Source of the DNA: a candidate division WOR-3 bacterium
GTDB lineage: Bacteria > SDB-A
DNA: 64,000 nt
Assembly: GCA_016926475.1 (NCBI GenBank)
Contig: JAFGON010000040.1
Span: forward strand, 19,799-83,798
Reading direction: 5' to 3'
Shown here piece by piece: positions 54,218 to 62,899 of this stretch (its first letter is position 1; every line of letters starts with the position of its first letter). The position numbers were made by a program, and so were the translations under genes. The notes below the pieces were generated by a model that was given only the letters and a program-made list of their open reading frames with translations, was not told the DNA's origin and ran no database searches.

Positions 54218-55542
54218 TAAGCACCTCTCTTTTTCTGAGCGATGATAGTATTTTTCGCAAGTCGTATGAGATGAACAAGGTCTATGCCGGCAGGGCAGAC
54301 AAAACTGCAGGAGCCGCATTCGATGCAATCCATTGCGCCGATCTTTTTGGCGGTTTCAATGTCTCCGATCTTGGTTCTCTGGGCTAATTCAAATGGCATA
54401 AGGCCCATGGGGCAAGCAGAGACGCACTTGGAACATCTAATGCAGTTTGTTTCTGTTTTTTTCTTCGCCTCGGATTTGTTCAAGACAAGAATTCCTGAAG
54501 AACCTTTAAGGATGGGAATTTCATCTGTTCTCTGGTTTATTCCCATCATGGGTCCTCCCAGAATCAATTTTCCGGGTTCGCCATTGTACCCTCCAAGAAA
54601 CTTGATTATATCGCTGACAAATGTACCTATAGGCACGTTAAGGTTGGCTCTCTTGACAACGGCTCCAGTCACCGTAGTCACTCTTGTTACAAGAGGCATG
54701 CCATTATAGACAGCGTCGTAAAGAGCGGCGGCAGTTCCTACGTTTTGAACGAGGACGTTGACGTCGACTGGAAGACCGCCGGAAGGGACTTCCCTTCCGG
54801 TAATCGCATTTATGAGTTGTTTTTCAGCGCCTTGCGGATATTTGGTCTTCATGACCTTAACTTCTATCCAATCTTCCTTTTCGCAGATTTTAGTCCATTC
54901 TTTGATAGCTTCGGGTTTGTTGGATTCAATTGCTATGTAAGTTTTTTTTGCTTTGCATGATTTCATCATGAGTTTCGCGCCCAAGAGTATTTTTTCAGGT
55001 TGTTCGAGCATCAATCTGTAATCAGCGGTCAGGTATGGTTCGCACTCGGCTCCGTTTAATATCAACCATTCATAGTATTTGTCTTTTGGGGGTATGAGTT
55101 TGACGTGTGTCGGGAAAGTAGCTCCTCCCATTCCGACTATACCCGATTTTTTCGCTATATCAGCTATGTCCTGGGGGGAGAGTTTATCAGGATTTTCGAC
55201 CGGTTTAACCGATTCGTCGAGAGTCGAGTTTTCTTTGTCCGTTTCAATTATTACCGCAAGTCCTCTTCCGGTGACAGGATGGTTTATGTAATCTATGTCT
55301 TTAACTTTTCCGCAGGCACTGCTGTGAATGTTGGCTGAAATAAATCCCTGGGCTTCTCCCAAAAGCTGGCCTTTTTTGACGAGATCTCCCTTTTGAACCA
55401 AAGGCTTTGCGGGAGCGCCAAGGTGCTGAAGCAGGGGTATCGCGATGACAGGTTGAAGAGGAAAGTCGAATATGCTTTCGTTTTCAGAAAGCTCTTTTTT
55501 CTCGGGAGGATGTATACCCCCTTCAAAAGAGATTTTATTCAT
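54217..55542 (-). CDS. rnfC: Rnf complex NADH-binding subunit RnfC
   Basis: 441 residues. An N-terminal biotinyl-like region (FEGGIHPPEKKEL), GMGGATFPTHVKL, NGAECEPYLTADYRLM for NAD(H)/FMN binding and two 4Fe-4S motifs, CIRCSKCVSACP and CIECGSCSFVCP. Accepts electrons to or from NAD(H) at the cytoplasmic face. ATG overlaps the ftsX stop by one base. Confidence 0.95.
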   Translation of the reverse strand: MNKISFEGGIHPPEKKELSENESIFDFPLQPVIAIPLLQHLGAPAKPLVQKGDLVKKGQLLGEAQGFISANIHSSACGKVKDIDYINHPVTGRGLAVIIETDKENSTLDESVKPVENPDKLSPQDIADIAKKSGIVGMGGATFPTHVKLIPPKDKYYEWLILNGAECEPYLTADYRLMLEQPEKILLGAKLMMKSCKAKKTYIAIESNKPEAIKEWTKICEKEDWIEVKVMKTKYPQGAEKQLINAITGREVPSGGLPVDVNVLVQNVGTAAALYDAVYNGMPLVTRVTTVTGAVVKRANLNVPIGTFVSDIIKFLGGYNGEPGKLILGGPMMGINQRTDEIPILKGSSGILVLNKSEAKKKTETNCIRCSKCVSACPMGLMPFELAQRTKIGDIETAKKIGAMDCIECGSCSFVCPAGIDLVHLIRLAKNTIIAQKKRGA

Positions 55543-56465
55543 TAAGGTGCATCTCCTTTTTGAGTGTCTTCATCTATCCAAGGGTCGACGAGGTATTTTC
55601 TGAGAGCAATCCAACTGCCAAAAATCCCGAAAAGAAATCCTATAGCCGTCAGAATCGAAAACATAGCCAGTGTAGGAAACATGATGTTCGCCGCCCACTT
55701 TCCAAGCATCTTGATGGCAAAATACAAAGCCGAAGAAGCCAAAATTCCTGATAATATCCCGTGTATGCTTCCCTCCAAAAGAAATGGTTTTGTCACAAGA
55801 GAGTCCGATGCTCCAACAAGCTTCATAATTGCTATTTGTTCCCTTCTTGCGAATACGTTTAGTTTTATTGTGTTGGCAATTACGAAAATCGAAGCAATCG
55901 CTATTATTATCCCGGTGATTAGGTCTGCCATTACTATCGTTTTTATCCATCTGTCCAGGGTGTCAATCCAGATTTTTCCGTAGCTTATTTCTTCTACGCG
56001 ACCCAGAGAGACATCAAGGGTATCCGAAATTTTGTGCGAGATGTTTTCGAGATATTCAGAAGTCCTGAATCCTACTGAAGGGTATACGATAAAAGAAGCG
56101 GGAAGAGGGTTGAAGTCTGGACCCAGCAACTCTGAAAACTCGGGAAAGTCGGTCTTGAATCTTTCCAGAGCTTCTTCTTTGTCTATGTAGACAACTGAAT
56201 CCACTTCTTCGATCGAGGATATCAAATGAAAAAGGGTGTCTGTCCTCGCTTCGTAAACACTCTGAACTTTGTCCATGGGTATATCTTTAAGAAACACTTC
56301 AATCTGAACGTGCTTTTGGGCGATATTTATCAGGATGAGAAGATTTACGGTCAGTACGACAAAGACTCCGAATATAAACAAGGAAAGAGACATTACTCCT
56401 ATACTTACAGAGCTCATGAGCTTATTTTTGAATATGCCTCTTAAGGCTTCACTTATTGTGTACAT
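55542..56465 (-). CDS. ftsX: Cell-division protein FtsX
   Basis: 307 residues, four membrane helices with a large periplasmic loop after the first (about 50-180). TISEALRGIFKNKLMSSVSI opens; FARREQIAIMKLVGASDSLVTKPF is the conserved coupling block. With FtsE, controls cell-wall hydrolases at the septum. Overlaps ftsE by 17 bases. Confidence 0.93.
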   Translation of the reverse strand: MYTISEALRGIFKNKLMSSVSIGVMSLSLFIFGVFVVLTVNLLILINIAQKHVQIEVFLKDIPMDKVQSVYEARTDTLFHLISSIEEVDSVVYIDKEEALERFKTDFPEFSELLGPDFNPLPASFIVYPSVGFRTSEYLENISHKISDTLDVSLGRVEEISYGKIWIDTLDRWIKTIVMADLITGIIIAIASIFVIANTIKLNVFARREQIAIMKLVGASDSLVTKPFLLEGSIHGILSGILASSALYFAIKMLGKWAANIMFPTLAMFSILTAIGFLFGIFGSWIALRKYLVDPWIDEDTQKGDAP

Positions 56466-57144
56466 TTGAATTCATTCCCAGCGCAGATGAGTCGGCTATT
56501 ATTTTTCCTCCTTCAAGCGACAGTACTCTGAAAGGAGTATTTTTGACGTAATCAAGCTCGTGAGTAGCCATTATCACTGTTGTTCCAGCGTTGTTTATGT
56601 CTTTAAGAATTTGAAAAATCTCTGCGGATCCAACAGGATCTACGTTTCCGGTCGGTTCGTCGGCGATGAGGACAAATGGATCTCTTACCAGGGCTCTGGC
56701 AATGGAAACTTTCTGCTGTTCGCCTCCCGAAAGTTGATAAGGAAACTGGTGTATTTTATGGGTCAGCCCGAGTGAAGCCAAAACCTGTGAAATTTTCTCT
56801 TTTATTATTTTCCTCGGAGTTCCCGTCACGAGTAGGACAAAAGCTATATTGTCGTAAACTGTTCTGTCTTCCATGAGTCTGAAATCCTGGAATATAACTC
56901 CGACTTTTCTTCTGAGGAGGTGGATCTGGTTTTTTGGGGTCCCCGGAATTCTAAAACCAGCGACTTGGATGTACCCCTTGCTTGGAGAAATGGCGCCGTA
57001 GATGAGTTTTAAAATAGTGCTCTTGCCGGATCCGCTCGGTCCAACGATGAATGTATAAGAACCTTGTTCTATGCTGAACGTCAGATCGTCAAGGGCCTTC
57101 CAGTCTTTTCTGTAAACTTTTATCACCTGGTTGAATTCTATCAT
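56449..57144 (-). CDS. ftsE: Cell-division ATP-binding protein FtsE
   Basis: 231 residues. Walker A GPSGSGKST, FQDFRLMEDRTVYDN, ABC signature LSGGEQQKVSIARAL, Walker B VLIADEPTGNVD and the H-loop ATHELDYV. Drives FtsX from the cytoplasm. ATG overlaps the upstream transketolase stop as ATGA. Confidence 0.95.
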   Translation of the reverse strand: MIEFNQVIKVYRKDWKALDDLTFSIEQGSYTFIVGPSGSGKSTILKLIYGAISPSKGYIQVAGFRIPGTPKNQIHLLRRKVGVIFQDFRLMEDRTVYDNIAFVLLVTGTPRKIIKEKISQVLASLGLTHKIHQFPYQLSGGEQQKVSIARALVRDPFVLIADEPTGNVDPVGSAEIFQILKDINNAGTTVIMATHELDYVKNTPFRVLSLEGGKIIADSSALGMNSNVHNK

Positions 57145-58079
57145 CTGAAAAACTCCAGAGATTTTTCGAATATTGTTTTTTCATCGAGTTTGTAATGAGA
57201 TAGAAGTTCTTCTTCGGAGCCTGACATCCCGAATTGGTTGTCTATAGCGACAAACCGCATATACGCAGATCTGTCTTTTGAGATTAGAAGCGCGATAGCG
57301 GACCCGAGTCCACCGTTTATAGAATGCTCCTCAGCTACGAGAACCTTCCCTGTCTTACTGGCGTAACAGGCTATAAGATCTTTATCCAGAGGTTTGATCG
57401 TGTGGACATCGACAACAGAAGCCTCGATCCCTTCAAGAGAAAGTTTTTCGGCGGCGAGAAGGCTCTGATAGACCATAAGTCCATGAGCAAAAATCGTCAT
57501 GTCTGCGCCTTCTCTGAGAATTAAAGCTTTTCCAATTGACACGTTCTCGCTCTCTTTGTGAATTTCTGGCGCTTTGCCTCTGGGGAGTCTGAAGTAAAAT
57601 GGACCAGGGGAGTTTGCGGCTTCTTTTATCAGTTCTACAGTAGATGTTGAATCGCAGGGAGAGACAACCCTCATGTTCGGAATGACCGACATCAACGCGA
57701 TGTCTTCAATTGCTTGGTGAGAAGAACCGTCAGGTCCGACTGTTATCCCCGCGTGAGTTGCGACGAGTTTGACGTCAAAGTTGCCGTACGCGACCGTGTT
57801 TCTTATCTGTTCCCAAGCTCTTCCTGTCAAAAACATCGCGAAAGTGCTCGCGAAAACGGTGAAACCGCAGGTTGAAATCCCGGCGGCAGTGTTGACCATG
57901 TCGGCTTCAGCTACTCCCATGTCAAAAAACCTTTCGGGGAATGCAGCCGCGAAAAGAGCTGTCTTGGTTGACTTGGACAGATCGGCGTCTAAAACCGCAA
58001 TTTTGTTGTTTGTCTTTCCGAGCTCTACGAGAGTTTTTCCGTATGCGTCTCTCGGAGAAGAAAACACGGGTTTATCCAT
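57141..58079 (-). CDS. Transketolase C-terminal subunit
   Basis: 312 residues: the pyrimidine-binding and C-terminal domains of transketolase (DADLSKSTKT, FFDMGVAEADMVNTAAGIS, GITVGPDGSSHQAIEDIA). Together with the N-terminal subunit it makes a split transketolase of the pentose phosphate pathway, as in many anaerobes and archaea. The two overlap by eight bases. Confidence 0.92.
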   Translation of the reverse strand: MDKPVFSSPRDAYGKTLVELGKTNNKIAVLDADLSKSTKTALFAAAFPERFFDMGVAEADMVNTAAGISTCGFTVFASTFAMFLTGRAWEQIRNTVAYGNFDVKLVATHAGITVGPDGSSHQAIEDIALMSVIPNMRVVSPCDSTSTVELIKEAANSPGPFYFRLPRGKAPEIHKESENVSIGKALILREGADMTIFAHGLMVYQSLLAAEKLSLEGIEASVVDVHTIKPLDKDLIACYASKTGKVLVAEEHSINGGLGSAIALLISKDRSAYMRFVAIDNQFGMSGSEEELLSHYKLDEKTIFEKSLEFFR

Positions 58080-58878
58080 TTAAGAGGTCCATAGCCTTTT
58101 CGTATTGTTCTTTGTTGGGTGCCACCCCGTGCCAGTCCACGCAGTCTTCCATAAAACTGACGCCTTTTCCTTTGACGGTGTGTGCTATAACTGCAAGAGG
58201 TGGTCCGTCTATAGCCCTTTGTGAAGCATTTTTGAGGGTGTTTAAAATCATCGAGTGATCGTGGCCGTCTATCTCAATTACGTCCCAAAGAAATGCTTTA
58301 AATTTGTCTGGGATCGGCTCGGGGCTCTTTACAGAGTGTATGTATCCATCTATCTGGAGATGGTTGTAGTCTATTATTGCAGTGAGATTTCCGCTTTTGT
58401 AAAAACCTGCGCTCATAGCGGCTTCCCAGATGTTGCCTTCCTCAATTTCACCATCGCCCAAAATCGCGAAAACTCGGGAGTCCTGTTTGAGAAGTTTTAA
58501 GCCCAAAGCCATACCGTGGGCTATGGATAGTCCTTGTCCTAATGAACCTGTGGGAGCTTCGACTCCCGGGGTGTCTAAATTGAAAGGATGACCATGAAGA
58601 GTTGAACCCAGTTTTCTTAAAGTCCATAAATCTTCTTTAGGGAAAAAACCGGCCTCTGACAAAACAGCGTATAGGGCGGGTGCCGCGTGGCCTTTTGACA
58701 GGACAAACCTGTCTCTTTGGGGCCATTTAGGTTGATCTGCCCTGTATCGCAGAATGTCTCCGAAAAAAATAACGGTCATTATGTCAATAACGGAGAGACT
58801 TCCTCCAGGATGACCTGATCCTGCGAGATATATCATGCGAATAATATCTTTCCTGAGTTTACACGACAGAGATTTCAA
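58072..58878 (-). CDS. Transketolase N-terminal subunit
   Basis: 268 residues: thiamine diphosphate-binding domain with AGSGHPGGSLSVIDI, LSKGHAAPALYAVL, GSLGQGLSIAHGMALGLKL and ILGDGEIEEGNIWEAA with NHLQIDG. TTG start at 58878; first gene of the operon with ftsEX and rnf. The 58879-59095 gap upstream shows no promoter I can fix. Confidence 0.92.
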   Translation of the reverse strand: MKSLSCKLRKDIIRMIYLAGSGHPGGSLSVIDIMTVIFFGDILRYRADQPKWPQRDRFVLSKGHAAPALYAVLSEAGFFPKEDLWTLRKLGSTLHGHPFNLDTPGVEAPTGSLGQGLSIAHGMALGLKLLKQDSRVFAILGDGEIEEGNIWEAAMSAGFYKSGNLTAIIDYNHLQIDGYIHSVKSPEPIPDKFKAFLWDVIEIDGHDHSMILNTLKNASQRAIDGPPLAVIAHTVKGKGVSFMEDCVDWHGVAPNKEQYEKAMDLLNG

Positions 58879-59095
58879 AGATTCAATTTCCAGAAATTCC
58901 CTCCGAGATAAAAATGAAAACTAAAAGATACAATTTTAATTTTTTACTGTCAAGTCCGATGGATTCACAAGTCTTTTTATATTTTCAATGTTTTAGAGAA
59001 TAGATAGAATTGAAAAAAACAGCATTATTTCCGGTAATATGATTGATTGAATTAAAAAGTGTTGACAGAGGTCGATTTTAAAACTGATCTTGAAA

Positions 59096-60826
59096 CTAGT
59101 GTTTTATTTCCAGATGGGTGAGATATTCATTTATGGAATTGTTCAGTTTTTTTTCCGTTTCAGTTTCGTTTTTTCCTTGTACAAAAAAATAAAACTTAAT
59201 TTTCGGTTCTGTCCCGGAAGGGCGAGCGACTATTTTTGTGCCATTGTCAAAAAGAATGGAGATGACGTTTGATTTGGGGAGTTTTGTCTTGCCAATCAAA
59301 TTTCCTTTATCATCGATAATTTTATTTTCAAAGTAATCTTCGAGAATTTTTAACTTGCCATCTGTTGATACTCTCGGCGGGTTTTTTCTGAGTTTGGACA
59401 TTATACCATCGATATTTTCTTTGCCTTCCAAACCTTCGAATGTGAATGTCATCAGCTTTTCTCTGTGGACTCCGTATTTTCGGTATATTTTGTCTAATTT
59501 TTCCAGAACTGTCTTGCCTTCGCTTTTTGCGATTGAGGAAATTTCCGCGATAATAAGAGCGGCGTTGATGCCGTCTTTGTCTCTGGCGTGTGTCCCGATG
59601 AGATAACCGTAGCTTTCTTCTCCTCCGACGAGGAATTTCATCTCGGGTCTTTGATTTTCGAAGTTCGTTATCATTTCGCCGATGTATTTAAAGCCTGTTA
59701 GAGTGTTGAAAATTGGGGTCTTGTAGAAGTCCGATATAGACTGCCAGAGTTCGCTTGTAACTATTGTTTTCACGGTGTAAGGGTTTTTGGTTTTTTCGGC
59801 TTTTTTTGAAAGAACATGTTCAAAAATAAGAGCTCCGGTCTGATTGCCGTTTAGAAGGTAAAACTCGCCGTTTTTATCCCTGACGGCGAGCCCTATCCTG
59901 TCGGCGTCAGGGTCATTTGCTATGGCTATGTCGGCATCGATCTCTTTTGCCCTTTTAAGGATCAATTTCCATGCGCTCGGATCCTCTGGATTAGGGTATT
60001 GGACAGTGGGAAATTCTCCGTCTGGAGTGGACTGTTCTTTGACCGTCTCTAAATTTACAAAGCCGGCTTGTCTGAGCGATTCGGGGGCTATTCTGAAACC
60101 CGCTCCGTGGAGAGGGGAATAGAGTATTTTGACGTTTCTCCCGTTTTCCTGAGACATTTTTTTGTCGGTTAAAGAATTCAACAATTCCTCTTTGTAAGAT
60201 TCTTCAACTTCTTGAGGTACTTTTTTTACGATTCCTTCTTTTAGGGCTTTTTCAAAATCAAAGGTCTGCACTTTATCGAAAGTAGTCTCTTTTACCTTTT
60301 CTAAAATTTCTCCGTCCTCCGGCGGCACAACTTGGCATCCGTCGTTTCCATAGACTTTGTATCCGTTGTATTCGGGAGGGTTGTGGCTCGCGGTTATGAC
60401 TAAACCCGTCTTCGAGCCTAAATACCTAACGGCATAGCTCAGAAGAGGGGTTGGCGTCGGTTCCTCAAAAATATAGGCGATTATTCCGTTGGCGGCGAAA
60501 ACAGATGCGGCTCTCTGACAGAAAATTTTAGAATTCCGCCTTGAATCGAAAGCTATAACAGCCGTTATCTCACCTGAATATCTGTTTTTGATGTATTGCG
60601 CCAAACCCTGAGTCGCCCTTCCGACGGTGTATATATTCATCCTGTTTGTTCCGACATCCATCTTGCCTCTCATTCCGCCTGTTCCGAATTCGAGGTCAGT
60701 GTAAAAGAGTTCTTTTAGAATACTCTGATCGGCTGAGTCGATTAATGATTGCACTCTTTTTTTTGTCTCTTCGTCGAAAGGGTCCTCTAGCCATATTTTT
60801 GCATTATCCAAAAAAAATCCGTTCAT
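59096..60826 (-). CDS. Phosphohexomutase (phosphoglucomutase/phosphomannomutase)
   Basis: 576 residues of the alpha-D-phosphohexomutase family, long form (PgcA-like). Catalytic Ser in TASHNPPEYNGYKVY, metal site NDPDADRIGLAV, sugar-binding GGEESYGYLIG and phosphate-binding RPSGTEPKIKFYF. Converts hexose 1- and 6-phosphates, feeding sugar nucleotides for surface polysaccharides. Strong GGAGG before ATG. Divergent from the aminotransferase gene. Confidence 0.93.
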   Translation of the reverse strand: MNGFFLDNAKIWLEDPFDEETKKRVQSLIDSADQSILKELFYTDLEFGTGGMRGKMDVGTNRMNIYTVGRATQGLAQYIKNRYSGEITAVIAFDSRRNSKIFCQRAASVFAANGIIAYIFEEPTPTPLLSYAVRYLGSKTGLVITASHNPPEYNGYKVYGNDGCQVVPPEDGEILEKVKETTFDKVQTFDFEKALKEGIVKKVPQEVEESYKEELLNSLTDKKMSQENGRNVKILYSPLHGAGFRIAPESLRQAGFVNLETVKEQSTPDGEFPTVQYPNPEDPSAWKLILKRAKEIDADIAIANDPDADRIGLAVRDKNGEFYLLNGNQTGALIFEHVLSKKAEKTKNPYTVKTIVTSELWQSISDFYKTPIFNTLTGFKYIGEMITNFENQRPEMKFLVGGEESYGYLIGTHARDKDGINAALIIAEISSIAKSEGKTVLEKLDKIYRKYGVHREKLMTFTFEGLEGKENIDGIMSKLRKNPPRVSTDGKLKILEDYFENKIIDDKGNLIGKTKLPKSNVISILFDNGTKIVARPSGTEPKIKFYFFVQGKNETETEKKLNNSINEYLTHLEIKH

Positions 60827-60901
60827 TTAAAACCTCCGGTGTTTATAATAGAAGATATACTCAGGTTGTGCTACAGTCAACGCCGTCATGAAAGGATTGA
60901 G

Positions 60902-62047
60902 ATGAGATTGGGATACGGAAGGCAGTGGATAGACGATGATGATATTAACGAAGTTGTAAAAGTCCTAGAAAGTGATTTAATATCTCAGGGTTCAAAGATA
61001 GAAGAATTTGAAAATGCGATTCGCGACTACACCAGAGCCAAATATTGCGCGGTCTTTTCGAGCGGTACCGCCGCATTGCAGGTTGCGATTTCCGCTCTGG
61101 ATTTGCCCTCCGGTTCCGAAGGAATAACCTCGACGATGACTTTTGTCGCGACAGTAAATGCCATGATTCACAACGGAATCAAGCCCATTCTTTGCGACAT
61201 TGAACCTAAAGACTTCCTGATGGACCTTGAACAAGTTGAGGACAAGGTAAAGGACAAGACGCAAATTATAGTGCCTGTACATTTTGCCGGGCTTCCCTGC
61301 GACATGGAGAGTATCGACAGGATATCCATGCGAAGAAAAGGGAAAAAAATTCCTGTAATCGAAGACGCCGCTCACGCCTTGGGAAGCACATATTCCAGCG
61401 GCGCTAAGGTAGGATCCTGCGAACATTCTGATATGACGATATTTTCGTTTCATCCCGTAAAAGCGATAACAACCGGTGAAGGTGGCGCAATTACGACGAA
61501 CGACGAAAAACTCTACAAAAGAATAATCGCCCTGAGAAACCATGGTTTTGAAAGAAATTCCGATGGTATAAACGAGATGAAGTATTTGGGCGGCAATTTC
61601 AGGATGACTGATTTTCAAGCCGCTCTGGGAACGAGTCAACTCAGAAAAATCGACAGGTTTGTCTTGAGAAGAAGAGAAATAGCGAAAATGTACAGAGAAA
61701 AGCTGGGAAAGAATTCTTTTGTGAAATTTCAGGATTCTCCCAGGGAAAAGAATTCTTCAATGCATATTATGGTCATGCTGTTTGATTTTGAAAAGACCGG
61801 TCTTGATAAGGACAAGTTCCGGGAAAAACTCAGAGAAAGCGGGATCTTTACCCAGATTCACTATCTTCCGGTTCACATGCACGAATACTACAGAGAAAGG
61901 TTCGGCTATAAAACCGGGGATTTTCCGGTTTCTGAAGAGTATTTCCGGGAAGCTCTTACCATACCTCTTTATCCCAAGATGACGGATGAGGAAGTTGAGT
62001 TTGTAGGAATTTCGATTCTTTCTTCTGTGGAAGAATTGTTGACATAA
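60902..62047 (+). CDS. DegT/DnrJ/EryC1/StrS sugar aminotransferase
   Basis: 381 residues, PLP-dependent transaminase on nucleotide-linked keto sugars, PseC-like by look. VFSSGTAALQVAISAL, VIEDAAHALGSTYSS, and the PLP lysine in FSFHPVKAITTGEGG; RNHGFERNSDG and MTDFQAALGTSQLRKID also match. ATG 60902 is chosen (AAAGGA upstream); an earlier in-frame start at 60839 is unsupported. First gene of the polysaccharide locus. Confidence 0.9.
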   Translation: MRLGYGRQWIDDDDINEVVKVLESDLISQGSKIEEFENAIRDYTRAKYCAVFSSGTAALQVAISALDLPSGSEGITSTMTFVATVNAMIHNGIKPILCDIEPKDFLMDLEQVEDKVKDKTQIIVPVHFAGLPCDMESIDRISMRRKGKKIPVIEDAAHALGSTYSSGAKVGSCEHSDMTIFSFHPVKAITTGEGGAITTNDEKLYKRIIALRNHGFERNSDGINEMKYLGGNFRMTDFQAALGTSQLRKIDRFVLRRREIAKMYREKLGKNSFVKFQDSPREKNSSMHIMVMLFDFEKTGLDKDKFREKLRESGIFTQIHYLPVHMHEYYRERFGYKTGDFPVSEEYFREALTIPLYPKMTDEEVEFVGISILSSVEELLT

Positions 62048-62071
62048 AATGTTTCACAAACAGGGAAATTC

Positions 62072-62899
62072 GTGAAAGAAAAGGCCATTATCACAAAAAT
62101 AACGAGTAAAAGGGATTATTTTTTCTACTTCAAGGAATTGTTTAAATACCGTGAGTTGATATTTTTCATGACATGGAGAGATATTCTCGTTCAATACAAA
62201 CAGACTTTAATCGGATTAGCTTGGGCTGTTTTCAAGCCGTTGACGACAATGCTCATATTTACTTTCATATTTGGTAAAGTTGCAGGTCTTCCTTCGGACG
62301 GAGTCCCATATCCTCTTTTGGTTTTGTCTGGATTGCTGCCTTGGCAATTTTTTTCAACCTCACTCACTCACTCTTCCTCAAGTTTAGTGTCAAACCGAGA
62401 ATTGATTTCAAAGATTTATTTTCCGAGAATGATTTTACCTCTCAGTTCGTTCGGAGTGTCGTTGATAGATTTTTTGATTTCTTTGATTATACTTTTGGGT
62501 TTGATGTTTTTTTATGGAATGGGTTTGACTTGGAAATTGGTTTTTATTCCCATTGCAGTTTTGTTTTGTTTTTTGCTATCTACGGGATTTGGTCTTTTAT
62601 TTTCATCCATAAACGTCAAGTATAGAGACGTCAATCATGCTTTACCTTTCTTTATTCAGTTAAGTTTGTTTTTGTCGCCTGTGGCTTACAGCAATAATTT
62701 GATACATGGCGAGTGGGGTTTTTTACTTTCGTTAAATCCTTTAACAGGGTTGGTAGAACTTTTCAGATGGTGTTTTTTTTCTGGTATTCGGATAAATTTA
62801 TTTTCTGTAGCATTGTCTTTTATTTTTACGGCGGCAATATTTTTTATCGGAAGTGGGTATTTCCTGTTTTATGAGAGAAAATTCGCGGATGTGATATGA
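62072..62899 (+). CDS. Polysaccharide ABC-2 export permease (Wzm-like)
   Basis: 275 residues, six membrane helices. FFMTWRDILVQYKQTLIGLAW and VPYPLLVLSGLLPWQFFSTS are typical of O-antigen/teichoic-acid exporter permeases. GTG start at 62072. ATGA overlap with the ATPase gene. Confidence 0.92.
   Translation: MKEKAIITKITSKRDYFFYFKELFKYRELIFFMTWRDILVQYKQTLIGLAWAVFKPLTTMLIFTFIFGKVAGLPSDGVPYPLLVLSGLLPWQFFSTSLTHSSSSLVSNRELISKIYFPRMILPLSSFGVSLIDFLISLIILLGLMFFYGMGLTWKLVFIPIAVLFCFLLSTGFGLLFSSINVKYRDVNHALPFFIQLSLFLSPVAYSNNLIHGEWGFLLSLNPLTGLVELFRWCFFSGIRINLFSVALSFIFTAAIFFIGSGYFLFYERKFADVI

Noticed and set aside
53120-54328. Longer RnfD from 54328
   Set aside because: The extra residues are Cys/His-rich antiphase translation of rnfC; ATG 54217 has a good ribosome site and the family start.
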